Shown: piece after piece, positions 34,573-43,799 of the stretch
How the letters are laid out: the number at the start of each line of letters is the position of its first letter
Position numbering within the stretch: position 1 is the stretch's first letter
DNA from: Paracoccus isoporae
GTDB lineage: Bacteria > Pseudomonadota > Alphaproteobacteria > Rhodobacterales > Rhodobacteraceae
Assembly: GCF_900101865.1 (NCBI RefSeq)
Contig: NZ_FNAH01000008.1
Coordinates: 1 to 64,000 of the forward strand
Reading direction: 5' to 3'
Length of the DNA: 64,000 bases
Translations under genes and position numbers: made by a program
Notes under the pieces: generated by a model
What the model saw: only the letters and a program-made list of their open reading frames with translations
What the model was told of the DNA's origin: nothing
Databases searched by the model: none

Positions 34573-35285
34573 GCGAAGATCGCCAGAACGAGCGGGGCGA
34601 TGATGGCGGTCAGCACGGCATTCAGACCCATGCCGATCCCGGCGAAGGCGCCTGCGGTGTCGTTGACCTGAAAGGCGCGGGCCGTGCCGATGCCGTGCGC
34701 CGCCACGCCCACGGCCAGACCGCGCGCGCGCCAGTCGGTGACGCGCAGCGCGTTCAGCAATGGTGTCGCCACGACCGCGCCGAAAATCCCGGTCAGCAGC
34801 ACAAGCACGGCGGCCAGGGTCGGCTGCCCGCCAATCCGTTCAGCAATGCCGATGGCGACGGGTGCGGTGGTGGATTTCGGGGCGAGCGAGGCCAGCAATG
34901 CCGCATCGAGCCCGAAGAGGCGGCCGATCAGCAGGGCCGATCCGACCGCGACTACCGACCCCGCAGCAAGTGCGGCCAGCACCGGCAACCAGGCGCTGCG
35001 GATCCGTTTGAGATTGTCGTAGAGCGGCAGGGCCAGGCAGACCGTGGCGGGGCCGAGCATGAAGTGAACGAATTGCGCGCCCTCGAAATAGGTGCTGTAG
35101 CTCGTACCGCTCAGCCACAATACGGCACCCAGGATGATGACCGAAATCAGCACCGGGTTGGCCAGGCTGGCCCGGCCGCTGGCCCGGAAGATCATGTCCC
35201 CGATCCAGTAGGCGGCCAGAGTCGCGGTCAGCCAGAGCAGGGGCTGGCTGGTCAGATAGGACCAGATCAGTGCCGGGTCATTCAT
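34569..35285 (-). CDS. lrgB: LrgB/CidB family membrane protein
   Basis: A 238-residue polytopic protein. LGPATVCLALPLYDNLKRIR and LAPKSTTAPVAIGIAERIGG are signature regions of LrgB/YohK. LrgAB-type proteins modulate murein hydrolase activity and, in some bacteria and plants, transport organic acids such as pyruvate or glycolate. It overlaps lrgA (8 bp) and the FemAB-like gene (4 bp). Confidence 0.94.
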   Translation of the reverse strand: MNDPALIWSYLTSQPLLWLTATLAAYWIGDMIFRASGRASLANPVLISVIILGAVLWLSGTSYSTYFEGAQFVHFMLGPATVCLALPLYDNLKRIRSAWLPVLAALAAGSVVAVGSALLIGRLFGLDAALLASLAPKSTTAPVAIGIAERIGGQPTLAAVLVLLTGIFGAVVATPLLNALRVTDWRARGLAVGVAAHGIGTARAFQVNDTAGAFAGIGMGLNAVLTAIIAPLVLAIFA

Positions 35286-35631
35286 CGGTCTGACCCGTTC
35301 TGCGCGCCACCGCTGCGAAGGTCACCGCGCCGGCGGCAATGGCCAGCACCGTCGAGGCCGCCACCGCGAGCCCGAGCGCCAGCCCGTGTTCGGCAAGCAC
35401 CGGCAGATGCGCGATCACGCCGACTCCGGCGGGCACGAAGAACAGCGACAGATGCGCCAGCGTCCCGCTTGCGACAGCGCGCAGCCGATCGGCCAGGGCC
35501 GGGCGCAGCAGGCAGGCGGCGACCAGCAGAACCAGCCCGACCACCGGGCCGGGAAGCGGCAGGGACAGGCCGCGCGAGGCGATCTCTCCCACAAGCTGGA
35601 AGCAGAGGATGATGGTGAGTGCGGGGATCAT
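35278..35631 (-). CDS. lrgA: LrgA/CidA family holin-like protein
   Basis: A 117-residue protein with about four membrane helices and the CidA/LrgA signature PLPGPVVGLVLLVAACLL followed by SLFFVPAGVGVIAHL. It is thought to form the small partner of LrgB. The ATG at 35631 was chosen because family homology starts with MIPALTIILCFQLVGE. First gene of the lrgA-lrgB-FemAB-like operon. The 290-bp spacer to smc holds its promoter but no clear element was found for it. Confidence 0.92.
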   Translation of the reverse strand: MIPALTIILCFQLVGEIASRGLSLPLPGPVVGLVLLVAACLLRPALADRLRAVASGTLAHLSLFFVPAGVGVIAHLPVLAEHGLALGLAVAASTVLAIAAGAVTFAAVARRTGQTDE

Positions 35632-35858
35632 GGCCCGGACGTTATGCCTCTTTCGCGGGGCTGGCCAGAGGGGCGGCACGGCGAAACCTTGCGGGCAGCC
35701 ATGCGTCTGCTATCACGCTTCCGCGATGCGAAGGCGGGTGGTGGGTCTGCGACAAGTCATGCTGAATAGACGCCAGAGCTCCCCATCGCCCACACGTTGT
35801 GTCTTGGCCGACTCATAGCGTGGATCCTCCATCAACCTACCAGATATTGCGGTTCTTG

Positions 35859-35887
35859 TTGACTTTGCAGGCGCCGGGCGGAAGACT
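35859..35887 (+). promoter_or_regulatory. Weak candidate promoter of smc
   Basis: TTGACT (35859-35864), 17-base spacer, AAGACT (35882-35887), 34 bp before the GTG start. The -35 is good, the -10 poor. Confidence 0.33.
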
Positions 35888-35921
35888 TCGCTGATCCGAT
35901 GGCGATTCCGGGACCGGCTGC

Positions 35922-38900
35922 GTGAAATTCGACCGACTCAGGCTCAACGGCTTCAAATCCTTCGTGGACCCCACCGATCTGGTGATCCGCGAGGGGCTGA
36001 CCGGCGTGGTCGGCCCGAATGGCTGCGGCAAGTCGAATCTGCTCGAGGCGCTGCGCTGGGTGATGGGCGAGAACCGGCCAAGCGCCATGCGCGGCGGCGG
36101 GATGGAGGACGTGATCTTCGCCGGCACGTCGCGTCGCGGCGCGCGCGCCCATGCCGAGGTGATGCTGACCATCGACAATCGCGAGCGGCTGGCTCCCGCC
36201 ACGGTGAATGAGGCCGACGGCATCGACATTGTCCGCCGCATCACCCGCGATGCCGGCTCGGCCTACAAGATCAACGGCAAGGAGGCGCGGGCGCGGGATG
36301 TTCAGATGCTGTTTGCCGATGCCTCGACCGGGGCGCATTCCCCCGCGCTCGTCCGGCAGGGGCAGATCTCCGAGCTGATCAACGCCAAGCCGAAGGCCCG
36401 CCGCCGAATTCTGGAGGAGGCTGCGGGGATCTCCGGCCTCTATGCCCGGCGGCACGAGGCGGAGCTGAAGCTGAACGGGGCGGAGACCAATCTGACCCGC
36501 GTGGATGACACGCTGGACCAGTTGGCCACGCATGCGGCGGCGCTGACCCGGCAGGCACGGGCGGCGGCGAAATACCGCGAGATCGGCGCGGCGCTGCGTC
36601 AGGCCGAGGGGGTGCTGCTGTATCGACGCTGGGCCGAGGCCGATGCGGCGCGGTCGTCGGCCGCCGATGCGCTGCGCGAGGCCGTCGCGGCGGCGGCTGC
36701 GGCAGAGGCGGCGGCGCGGCAGGCGATTGCCGGGCGAGAGGCGGCAGAGCAGCAGCTTCCCCCGCTTCGCGAAGAGGAGCAGGTGGCCTCCGCGCTGCTG
36801 TCGCGTGTGACGCTGGATCGCGAGGCCCTGGACGAGGCGGAGGCCCGCGCGAGAGCCGCCATCGCTGCCTTGCAGGGCCGGATCGCGCAGTTGAGCAAGG
36901 ATATCGAGCGCGAAGGCCAGCTCAACCACGACGCCGCGGAGGTGGTCGCGCGGCTGGATTGGGAAAAGCGCGAACTCGACAAGGCCGGGCAGGGGCATGG
37001 CGCGCGGCTGGAGACGGCAGGCGCGGTGGCCGACGAGGCGGCCGAGGCGCTGCGTGCGGTCGAGGCGAAGCTGGCCGAGCTGACCGACGAATCGGCCCGG
37101 CTGTCCGCGCAGGCGCATTCGGCGGAGCGGCTGGTCTCTGATCTGGGCGCGATGCGCGACCGGGCGGAACGCGCGGCGGCCGAGGCCGAAACGGCGGCCA
37201 GCCAGGCCGATGAGACCGGCCGGGCGGCGGAAGCGACGCTGCGGTCCACCGAGGCCGCGCAGCAGGTCGCCGCTGCGGCGGCCGAGACCGCAGAGCAGGC
37301 GCTGACCGAGGCCGAGGCGGCGCGAACCACCGCCGAAACCGCCGAAGCGAGCGCGCGGGCCGCCCGCGCCGAGATCGAAGGCGAAGCAGGCGCGCTGAAG
37401 GCGGAGATGGCGGCGCTGGAACGGCTCGTCGCGCGCGGCGCGGGCGACGGCAGCGCATTGCTCGACCGGCTTCGGGTGGCGAAGGGCCATGAAACGGCGC
37501 TCGGTGCCGCTCTTGGTGATGATCTGTCCGTCGGGCTGGCGGATGGCGGCTCGGGCTGGGCGGAACTGCCGGGCTATGACGAGGCGGCCGCGCTGCCGGA
37601 CGGGGCCGAGCCGCTGGCAGATCATGTCACCGGGCCCGAACTGCTGTCCCGCCGTCTCGGGCAGATCGGCATTGCGCCGAGCCGGGACGCGGCGGAGCAG
37701 ATGCAGCCCGACCTGCGTCCGGGCCAATGCCTCGTGACCCGCGACGGCGGGCTGTGGCGGTGGGACGGCATGCGGGTGATGCCGGGCGAGGCGTCCTCTG
37801 CCGCGGCGCGTCATCTGGAGCAGGTGAACCGGCTGTCGGAATTGCGCGGCGTGGCGGATGCGGCCGCAAGCCGCGCAGCGGACGCCGTGCACACCCATGA
37901 CCGGACCCGCGCGGCGCTGAGTGAGGCGAGCGCGGCCGAGAAGGCCGCGAGAGACGGCCGGCGGGAGGCGGAACGGGCCTTGTCTGACGCCGCGCGGACG
38001 GCGACGCGGGCGGAAAGCGATCTGTCGATGGCGCGTGCGAAGGCGGAGTCGGCGCGATCGGAGCTGACCCGCCACCGCGAGGATGCAGCGGATGCGCGCG
38101 CCCGTCTGGCCGAGGCGGAGCGCCAGCTTGCCGCCCTGCCGGATCGGGGCGCGGCGGCCGCGGCCGTGGAAGCCGCGAAGACCGGCGTCGAGGCAGCGCG
38201 GATCGCGACCATGACACGCCGGGGCGCGCTCGACGAGTTGCGGCGAGAGGGCAATGCCCGCACCAAGCGTTTGCAGGAGATCGCGAAGGAGGAGTCCGGC
38301 TGGAAATTGCGGCTGGAACAGGCCGGAACCCGTGCCGCGGAACTCAATGCCCGGCTGGAGGAGGCGCAGCGCGAACTGGCCGAGGCGGAGACAGAGCCCG
38401 CGCGTCTGGCCGAACGACGCGCGGGGTTGCAAGACGCCGAGGCGGCGGCCGGATCCCGGCTGGATCGCGCCCGCGCGGCACTGGCGCAGGCCGAGGCCGC
38501 ATTGCGCGACGCCGCCATGGCGGAACGTGATGCCGAGCGCCTGGCCTCGGACTCGCGCGAAACCCGCGCTGCGCGCGAAGCGCGGTCCGAGGCGGCGCGT
38601 GACACCGAAGCCGCGGCCCGGACCCGGATCCTCGAGGAAACCGAATCCACCCCCGACGCGCTGCGCGAAACGCTCGGAGATGCGGAGACAGACATCGCCG
38701 CCGCCACGCTGGAGGACCAGATTGCCCGGCTGCGCGCCAGCCGCGATGCGCTCGGCCCGGTCAATCTGCGCGCCGATGAGGACAAGCGCGAGCTGGAAGA
38801 GGAACGCGGCAAGCTGGCCGGGGAGAAGGACGACCTGGAAGAGGCGATCCGCAAGCTGCGCGCGGGCATCGCCAGCCTCAACCGAGAGGGGCGCGAGCGC

Positions 38901-39371
38901 CTGCTGGCCGCTTTCGATACGGTGAACGGCAATTTTGCCACCCTGTTCACCCATCTGTTCGGCGGCGGCGAGGCGAAGCTGGTGCTGGTCGAATCCGACG
39001 ATCCGCTGGAGGCCGGGCTGGAGATCATGTGCCAGCCGCCGGGCAAGAAGCTGTCGACGCTCAGCCTGCTGTCGGGGGGCGAGCAGACGCTGACCGCTCT
39101 GGCGCTGATTTTTGCCGTGTTCCTGGCCAACCCGGCCCCGATCTGTGTGCTGGACGAGGTGGATGCGCCGCTCGATGATGCCAATGTGGGGCGGTTCTGC
39201 GATCTTCTGGACGAAATGACCCGGCGCACGCAGACCCGCTTCCTCATCATCACCCACCACGCCGTAACCATGGCGCGGATGGACCGGCTGTTCGGCGTCA
39301 CCATGGTCGAGCAGGGGGTCAGCCAGCTCGTCAGCGTCGATCTTCAGCGTGCCGAGCAGCTTGTGGCGTGA
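35922..39371 (+). CDS. smc: Chromosome segregation protein SMC
   Basis: A 1149-residue SMC ATPase. Walker A GPNGCGKSN is at residues 31-39, with the ABC signature LLSGGEQTLTALAL near 1050 and Walker B CVLDEVDAPLDD near 1074. A hinge at about residues 507-625 separates two long coiled coils that are extremely rich in Ala, Glu and Arg. It organises the chromosome with ScpA and ScpB, which are not in this window. The start is GTG (MKFDRLRLNGFKSFVDPTDL), where homology begins. The coiled-coil composition also creates a very long antisense open frame that is not a gene. Confidence 0.97.
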   Translation: MKFDRLRLNGFKSFVDPTDLVIREGLTGVVGPNGCGKSNLLEALRWVMGENRPSAMRGGGMEDVIFAGTSRRGARAHAEVMLTIDNRERLAPATVNEADGIDIVRRITRDAGSAYKINGKEARARDVQMLFADASTGAHSPALVRQGQISELINAKPKARRRILEEAAGISGLYARRHEAELKLNGAETNLTRVDDTLDQLATHAAALTRQARAAAKYREIGAALRQAEGVLLYRRWAEADAARSSAADALREAVAAAAAAEAAARQAIAGREAAEQQLPPLREEEQVASALLSRVTLDREALDEAEARARAAIAALQGRIAQLSKDIEREGQLNHDAAEVVARLDWEKRELDKAGQGHGARLETAGAVADEAAEALRAVEAKLAELTDESARLSAQAHSAERLVSDLGAMRDRAERAAAEAETAASQADETGRAAEATLRSTEAAQQVAAAAAETAEQALTEAEAARTTAETAEASARAARAEIEGEAGALKAEMAALERLVARGAGDGSALLDRLRVAKGHETALGAALGDDLSVGLADGGSGWAELPGYDEAAALPDGAEPLADHVTGPELLSRRLGQIGIAPSRDAAEQMQPDLRPGQCLVTRDGGLWRWDGMRVMPGEASSAAARHLEQVNRLSELRGVADAAASRAADAVHTHDRTRAALSEASAAEKAARDGRREAERALSDAARTATRAESDLSMARAKAESARSELTRHREDAADARARLAEAERQLAALPDRGAAAAAVEAAKTGVEAARIATMTRRGALDELRREGNARTKRLQEIAKEESGWKLRLEQAGTRAAELNARLEEAQRELAEAETEPARLAERRAGLQDAEAAAGSRLDRARAALAQAEAALRDAAMAERDAERLASDSRETRAAREARSEAARDTEAAARTRILEETESTPDALRETLGDAETDIAAATLEDQIARLRASRDALGPVNLRADEDKRELEEERGKLAGEKDDLEEAIRKLRAGIASLNREGRERLLAAFDTVNGNFATLFTHLFGGGEAKLVLVESDDPLEAGLEIMCQPPGKKLSTLSLLSGGEQTLTALALIFAVFLANPAPICVLDEVDAPLDDANVGRFCDLLDEMTRRTQTRFLIITHHAVTMARMDRLFGVTMVEQGVSQLVSVDLQRAEQLVA

Positions 39372-39530
39372 CCAGAAGGGCCGGCCGCAGGTAACAGGCG
39401 CCTGAGGTGACCTGCGCCGTGCGCCGCGATCCGCCGCGTCCAGCTTGCCACTTCGGAGAACCCCGCCTCCCGCCCTTGCGGCAGTGCAGCATCGCGCTTA
39501 GCTGTCGCGGCATGTGAAAGAGGTGCAACC

Positions 39531-40091
39531 ATGAAACTCAACGTGATTATCACCAGTACCCGGCCGGGCCGGAATGGCGAACCCGTCGGCAACTGGTTTT
39601 TCGACCACGCCAGGCAGAATCCGGGCGGATTCAACGAGGTGGTCCTGTCCGACCTGGCGCAGCAGGGCCTGCCGCTTCTGGATGAGCCGCATCACCCGCG
39701 CGCGCAGAAATATACGCAGGACCACACCAAGGCTTGGGCGCGGATCGTGGACGGCTCGGACGCCTTCGTCTTCGTGCTGCCCGAATACAACTATGCCCCG
39801 CCGCCCAGCTTCTATAATGCAATCGATTACCTGGCGCTCGAATGGGGCTACAAGCCGGCGGGCTTCGTCTCCTATGGCGGGATTTCGGGCGGGATGCGCG
39901 CGACGCAGAGCGCCAAGGAAATCCTGACCACCGTCAAGGTGATGCCGATCCCCGAGCAGGTGGCAGTTCCGATGGTGTTCGACCATCTGAAGGACGGGGT
40001 GTTCGAGGCCCCGCAGATCGTGCGCGACAGTGCCGACACGATGATTGCGGAACTGGCCAGATGGGCCGGTGCGCTGAAAACCCTGCGTTGA
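39531..40091 (+). CDS. NADPH-dependent FMN reductase family protein
   Basis: A 186-residue flavodoxin-fold protein. ITSTRPGRNG near the N-terminus is the FMN-phosphate loop (usual GSxRxxR/xN type), and FVFVLPEYNYAPPPSFYNAIDYL is the typical second FMN region of the family. SYGGISGGMRA is the third. It probably reduces flavins or quinones with NADPH in the cytoplasm. AAGAGG precedes the ATG. Downstream lies a RidA-family gene at 65 bp. Confidence 0.92.
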   Translation: MKLNVIITSTRPGRNGEPVGNWFFDHARQNPGGFNEVVLSDLAQQGLPLLDEPHHPRAQKYTQDHTKAWARIVDGSDAFVFVLPEYNYAPPPSFYNAIDYLALEWGYKPAGFVSYGGISGGMRATQSAKEILTTVKVMPIPEQVAVPMVFDHLKDGVFEAPQIVRDSADTMIAELARWAGALKTLR

Positions 40092-40156
40092 TTTTCCGCT
40101 TCGACAAGCAGGTCGATCCGTCCTAGGATCAGCCCGAATTGAGACGGAGCTGCCCC

Positions 40157-40612
40157 ATGTCCATCGACGCCCGCCTGAGCGAGCTGAACATCACATTGCC
40201 CGAGGCGCTCGCGCCGGTGGCGAATTATGTCCCGTTTCAGCAAAGCGGAAACCTGCTGTTCATTTCCGGCCAGATCTCGAACGGCCCGGACGGGCTGATC
40301 GTGGGAAAGCTGGGGCAGAATATGGATGTGGCGGCGGGCGCCGCCGCCGCGCGAAGCTGCGGCCTGGGTCTGCTGGCGCAGGCGCGCGCCGCGCTTGGCA
40401 GCCTGGACCGGGTGGCGCGGGTGGTGAAGCTGACCGCCTTCGTCAACTCCACCCCTGAATTCGGCGATCAGCCGGAGGTGGTGAATGGCTGCTCCGATCT
40501 CATGGTCGAGGTGTTCGGGGAGGCCGGGCGACATGCGCGGGCGGCAGTCTCGGCACCGTCCCTGCCGCGCGGGGTCGCGGTCGAAATCGAAGCGATCTTC
40601 GAGGTCGCGTGA
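40157..40612 (+). CDS. RidA (YjgF) family protein
   Basis: A 151-residue member of the RidA superfamily. NLLFISGQISNGPDG, NCR-like AARSCGLGLLAQARAALGSLD, VVKLTAFVNST and the Arg-containing RAAVSAPSLPRGVAVEIEA are visible. Canonical RidA hydrolyses reactive enamine/imine intermediates. This longer form, about 150 residues, belongs to a subgroup with less certain activity. The stop overlaps the start of the next gene by 1 bp (TGATG). Confidence 0.92.
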   Translation: MSIDARLSELNITLPEALAPVANYVPFQQSGNLLFISGQISNGPDGLIVGKLGQNMDVAAGAAAARSCGLGLLAQARAALGSLDRVARVVKLTAFVNSTPEFGDQPEVVNGCSDLMVEVFGEAGRHARAAVSAPSLPRGVAVEIEAIFEVA

Positions 40613-41358
40613 TGGCGCTGCATCCTGATTTCACCCGGCTTCCGATTGCCCATCGCGGGCTGCACAGCCGCGGCGTGCCCGAGAACTCGCTGGCCGCGTT
40701 TCGCGCCGCGATCGGGGCCGGCTACGCGATCGAGCTGGACATCCAGCCGGCGTCGGACGGCACGCCGATGGTGTTCCATGATTACGACCTGAACCGGATG
40801 TGCGGCGATGAAGGCTATGTCAACGACATGGACCCCGAGGCCTTGGGCGAACTGAGCCTGGACGGCACGGACGAAAAGATCCCGACCCTGGCCGAAACCC
40901 TGCGCGAGGTGGCCGGGCAAGTCCCGCTGCTGATCGAGATCAAGGATCAGGACGGCCGTCTGGGCACCGGCATCGGGGAATTGCAGGACAAGGTCGCGGC
41001 GCAGCTCGAAGATTATACCGGGCCGGTCGCGGTCATGTCCTTCAATCCCAACACGGTGAAGGCATTCGGCGATGCCGCGCCGGAGATCACGCGCGGGCTG
41101 ACAAGCTGTGCCTTCGACAAGGATGACTGGCCGATGCTGGATGACGAGACCCGCGAGACCCTGTCGGAGCTTGCGGATTTCGACCGGATCGGCGCGGAAT
41201 TCCTGTCCCATCAGGCCAGCGATCTTGCCAACCCGGCGGTTCAGGCGCTGAAGGACCGGGGCGTGCGGATCCTGTGCTGGACCGTCCGCAGCGCCGAGGA
41301 GGAGGCCGAGGCGCGCCGGATCGCGGATGGCATCACCTTCGAGAACTACCGCCCCTGA
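40612..41358 (+). CDS. Glycerophosphodiester phosphodiesterase
   Basis: A 248-residue GDPD TIM-barrel enzyme. The catalytic motif is IAHRGLHSRGVPENSLAAF, metal ligands are in ELDIQPASDGTPMVFHD, and LLIEIKDQ is a third family motif. It hydrolyses glycerophosphodiesters to glycerol-3-phosphate and an alcohol. There is no signal peptide, so it is cytoplasmic. A GTG 3 bases earlier is an alternative start. It overlaps its neighbours on both sides by 1 bp, so RidA, GDPD and the ATPase are probably one translationally coupled unit. Confidence 0.94.
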   Translation: MALHPDFTRLPIAHRGLHSRGVPENSLAAFRAAIGAGYAIELDIQPASDGTPMVFHDYDLNRMCGDEGYVNDMDPEALGELSLDGTDEKIPTLAETLREVAGQVPLLIEIKDQDGRLGTGIGELQDKVAAQLEDYTGPVAVMSFNPNTVKAFGDAAPEITRGLTSCAFDKDDWPMLDDETRETLSELADFDRIGAEFLSHQASDLANPAVQALKDRGVRILCWTVRSAEEEAEARRIADGITFENYRP

Positions 41359-42461
41359 TGAGTTCGGTCACCGCGCTCTACGACGCCCGTGTCGCGGCAG
41401 GCGGGCTGACCGATGACCCGGCACAGCGCGCGGTGCTGCCGATGCTGGATCGCCTTGTCGCCACGCTGAAGAACGAGGCGCCGCAGGCCGAGCGCGGCGG
41501 CTGGCGAAGCTGGTTCGGCGGCGGGGCCGAGCCTGCGCCGCAGGGCACGCGCGGCCTGTATCTGTGGGGCGGCGTCGGGCGCGGCAAGTCGATGCTGATG
41601 GACATGGTGATGGAGGCGGCGGATATCCGCGCCAAGCGCCGGGTGCATTTCCACGCCTTCATGCAGGAGATCCAGGCCGGGCTGAACGAGGCGCGCAAGC
41701 GCGGCGAAAGCGACGCGATCCGGCCGGTCGCCAATGACGTGGCGGATCACGCACAGCTTCTGTGTTTCGACGAGATGCAGATCACCGACATCGCCGATGC
41801 GATGATCGTCGGCCGGCTGTTCCAGGTGCTGTTTGAACGCGGCGTCTGCATCGTCACCACCTCGAACCGCGCCCCGGATGAGCTCTACAAGAACGGGCTG
41901 AACCGGCATCGTTTCCTGCCCTTCATCGATCTGATCCGCGACCGCATGGATGTCCATGCGCTCGACAGCGAGAACGACCACCGCCAGGGGCGGGCGGGCG
42001 GAGATCAGGTGTGGTTCTGCCCGCTCAACCGCGAGACGCATGCCGCGCTCGAGGCGGTTTGGGCGGAACTGACCGACGGCAGGGAGGTCGCGCCACTTTT
42101 GCTGGAGGTGCAGGGCCGCAAGGTCGAGATCCCGGCCCATGCCGACCGGATGGGCCGGGCGGGGTTCTGGGATCTCTGCGCGCGCGCGCTCGGTCCGGCG
42201 GATTACCTGGCACTGGCGGAGGCGGTCGATCTTCTGGTGATCGAGGGCATTCCGACATTGTCATCGTCCAATTTCAACGAGGCCAAACGCTTCGTCACGC
42301 TGATCGACGCGCTCTATGAGGCGAAGGTGCGGCTGATTGCCTCCGCCGCTGCGGAGCCGGAGCAGCTTTACATCGAGGGCGAGGGCAGTTTCGAGTTCGA
42401 GCGCACAGCGTCGCGGCTGCGCGAGATGCAGGACGCGCAATGGGGTGCTGGCGACGCTTAG
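41358..42461 (+). CDS. zapE: AFG1/ZapE-family ATPase
   Basis: A 367-residue P-loop ATPase. Walker A is LWGGVGRGKSMLMD, Walker B is LLCFDEMQITDIADA, and FHAFMQEIQ, TTSNRAPDELYKNGLNR and SSSNFNEAKRFVTLID are characteristic of the AFG1/ZapE group. E. coli ZapE acts in cell division; the yeast and human AFG1/LACE1 forms act in mitochondrial protein quality control. The symbol is given by family, not by tested function. The ATG overlaps the GDPD stop by 1 bp. Confidence 0.93.
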   Translation: MSSVTALYDARVAAGGLTDDPAQRAVLPMLDRLVATLKNEAPQAERGGWRSWFGGGAEPAPQGTRGLYLWGGVGRGKSMLMDMVMEAADIRAKRRVHFHAFMQEIQAGLNEARKRGESDAIRPVANDVADHAQLLCFDEMQITDIADAMIVGRLFQVLFERGVCIVTTSNRAPDELYKNGLNRHRFLPFIDLIRDRMDVHALDSENDHRQGRAGGDQVWFCPLNRETHAALEAVWAELTDGREVAPLLLEVQGRKVEIPAHADRMGRAGFWDLCARALGPADYLALAEAVDLLVIEGIPTLSSSNFNEAKRFVTLIDALYEAKVRLIASAAAEPEQLYIEGEGSFEFERTASRLREMQDAQWGAGDA

Positions 42462-42507
42462 GCGGTGTCGCCGTGCTGAACCGGGATCGGGGATAAAGGG
42501 CGCGAGA

Positions 42508-43782
42508 TCATCCGTTCTCACGCAGAATGCGACCGGCCAGATAGAGCGATCCGCAGATCAGGATCCGCGCGCCGGGATGGGCCGCCGCCAGATCAGCGAC
42601 CGCCTCGGCCGGATTGTCTGCGATGTCGGTTTGCATTCCGACAGATGCGGCTGCCGATTGCGTCGCCTCGGCCGGCAGCGTGTTTTCCTCTCCCGCGATC
42701 GACACCGCCGTAAGGCCCTGCGCAATCTCCGCGAGCGGCCGCAGGTAGCCGGTGACATCCTTGGTGTTTAGCATGCCGCAGATCAGGAATGTCGGACGCT
42801 GCGGCATCTCGGACAATGTCGCGGCAAGCGCGGCGCCGCCCGCCGCGTTATGGCCACCATCCAGCCATAATTCGCAGCCGTGCCGGCTGGCCATGTCCAC
42901 GAGCGGCCCGCGCCGCAGGCGCTGCATCCGTGCCGGCCAGTCGGCGCGAGTCACCGCGGACATCGCCTCGGCCGCGCCGTATCCCAGCAGGCGCAGCGCG
43001 GCAATCGCCGTGCCCGCATTGTCGATCTGATGCGGGCCGGGCAGGTTCGGCCGGGGCAGGTCGATCAGCCCGTGATCGTCCTGAAAGATCATGCCATCCG
43101 CCTCTGGAATGGCGTGATAGTTCTGGCCCGCAACGATGGCCCGCGCACCCAGCCGCGCGGCCTTTCGTTCGATGACATGCAGCGCCTCGTCCTGCTGCGG
43201 CCCGATGATGCAGGGCACGCCGGATTTCAGGATGCCGGCTTTCTCACCGGCGATCTCCGGCAGGGTCTCGCCCAGAAATTGCGTATGGTCGCGGCTGACC
43301 GGGGTGATGATCGTCAGCAGCGGCCGCGTCACCATGTTGGTGGCGTCCAGCCGGCCGCCCAGCCCGACCTCCAGCAACGTATAATCCGCTTCGCTTCGCG
43401 AGAAGGCGAGGAAGGCCGCCGCGGTGGTCAACTCGAAAAACGTGATCGGACGGCCGGCATTGACCGCCTCGATCTCGGTCAGGATGCTGGACAGATCGGC
43501 CTCCGGGATCAGCGACCCGGCCAGCCGGATCCGCTCATGGAAGCGCGACAGATGTGGTGAGGTATAGGCGTGGACGCGCTTTCCCGCCGATTCCAGCCCG
43601 GCGCGCAGCATCGCCAGGGTCGAGCCCTTGCCGTTGGTGCCCGCAATATGGATCACCGGTGGTAGACCGTCCTGCGGATCGCCGAGTTGGGCCAGAAGAT
43701 CCTGCATCCGGTCAAGCGACAGGTCGATGATCTTGGGATGCAGCCCCATGACCCGCTGCAGAATGGCGTCGGATTCGTCCAT
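42508..43782 (-). CDS. folC: Bifunctional folylpolyglutamate/dihydrofolate synthase
   Basis: A 424-residue Mur-ligase-type enzyme with P-loop VIHIAGTNGKGSTLAML, TSPHLSRFHERI, and the C-terminal LDGGHNAAGG. It adds glutamate to dihydropteroate and to folates. It starts 17 bp after accD, the well-known accD-folC pairing. Convergent with the zapE gene. Confidence 0.96.
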   Translation of the reverse strand: MDESDAILQRVMGLHPKIIDLSLDRMQDLLAQLGDPQDGLPPVIHIAGTNGKGSTLAMLRAGLESAGKRVHAYTSPHLSRFHERIRLAGSLIPEADLSSILTEIEAVNAGRPITFFELTTAAAFLAFSRSEADYTLLEVGLGGRLDATNMVTRPLLTIITPVSRDHTQFLGETLPEIAGEKAGILKSGVPCIIGPQQDEALHVIERKAARLGARAIVAGQNYHAIPEADGMIFQDDHGLIDLPRPNLPGPHQIDNAGTAIAALRLLGYGAAEAMSAVTRADWPARMQRLRRGPLVDMASRHGCELWLDGGHNAAGGAALAATLSEMPQRPTFLICGMLNTKDVTGYLRPLAEIAQGLTAVSIAGEENTLPAEATQSAAASVGMQTDIADNPAEAVADLAAAHPGARILICGSLYLAGRILRENG

Positions 43783-43799
43783 TCCGGCGCTGTCCGCGG

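Noticed and set aside
35832..39260. Open frame of over 1100 codons antisense to smc
   Set aside because: Comes from the Ala/Arg/Glu-rich coiled coil of SMC; the antisense protein is Arg/Gly/Pro low complexity.
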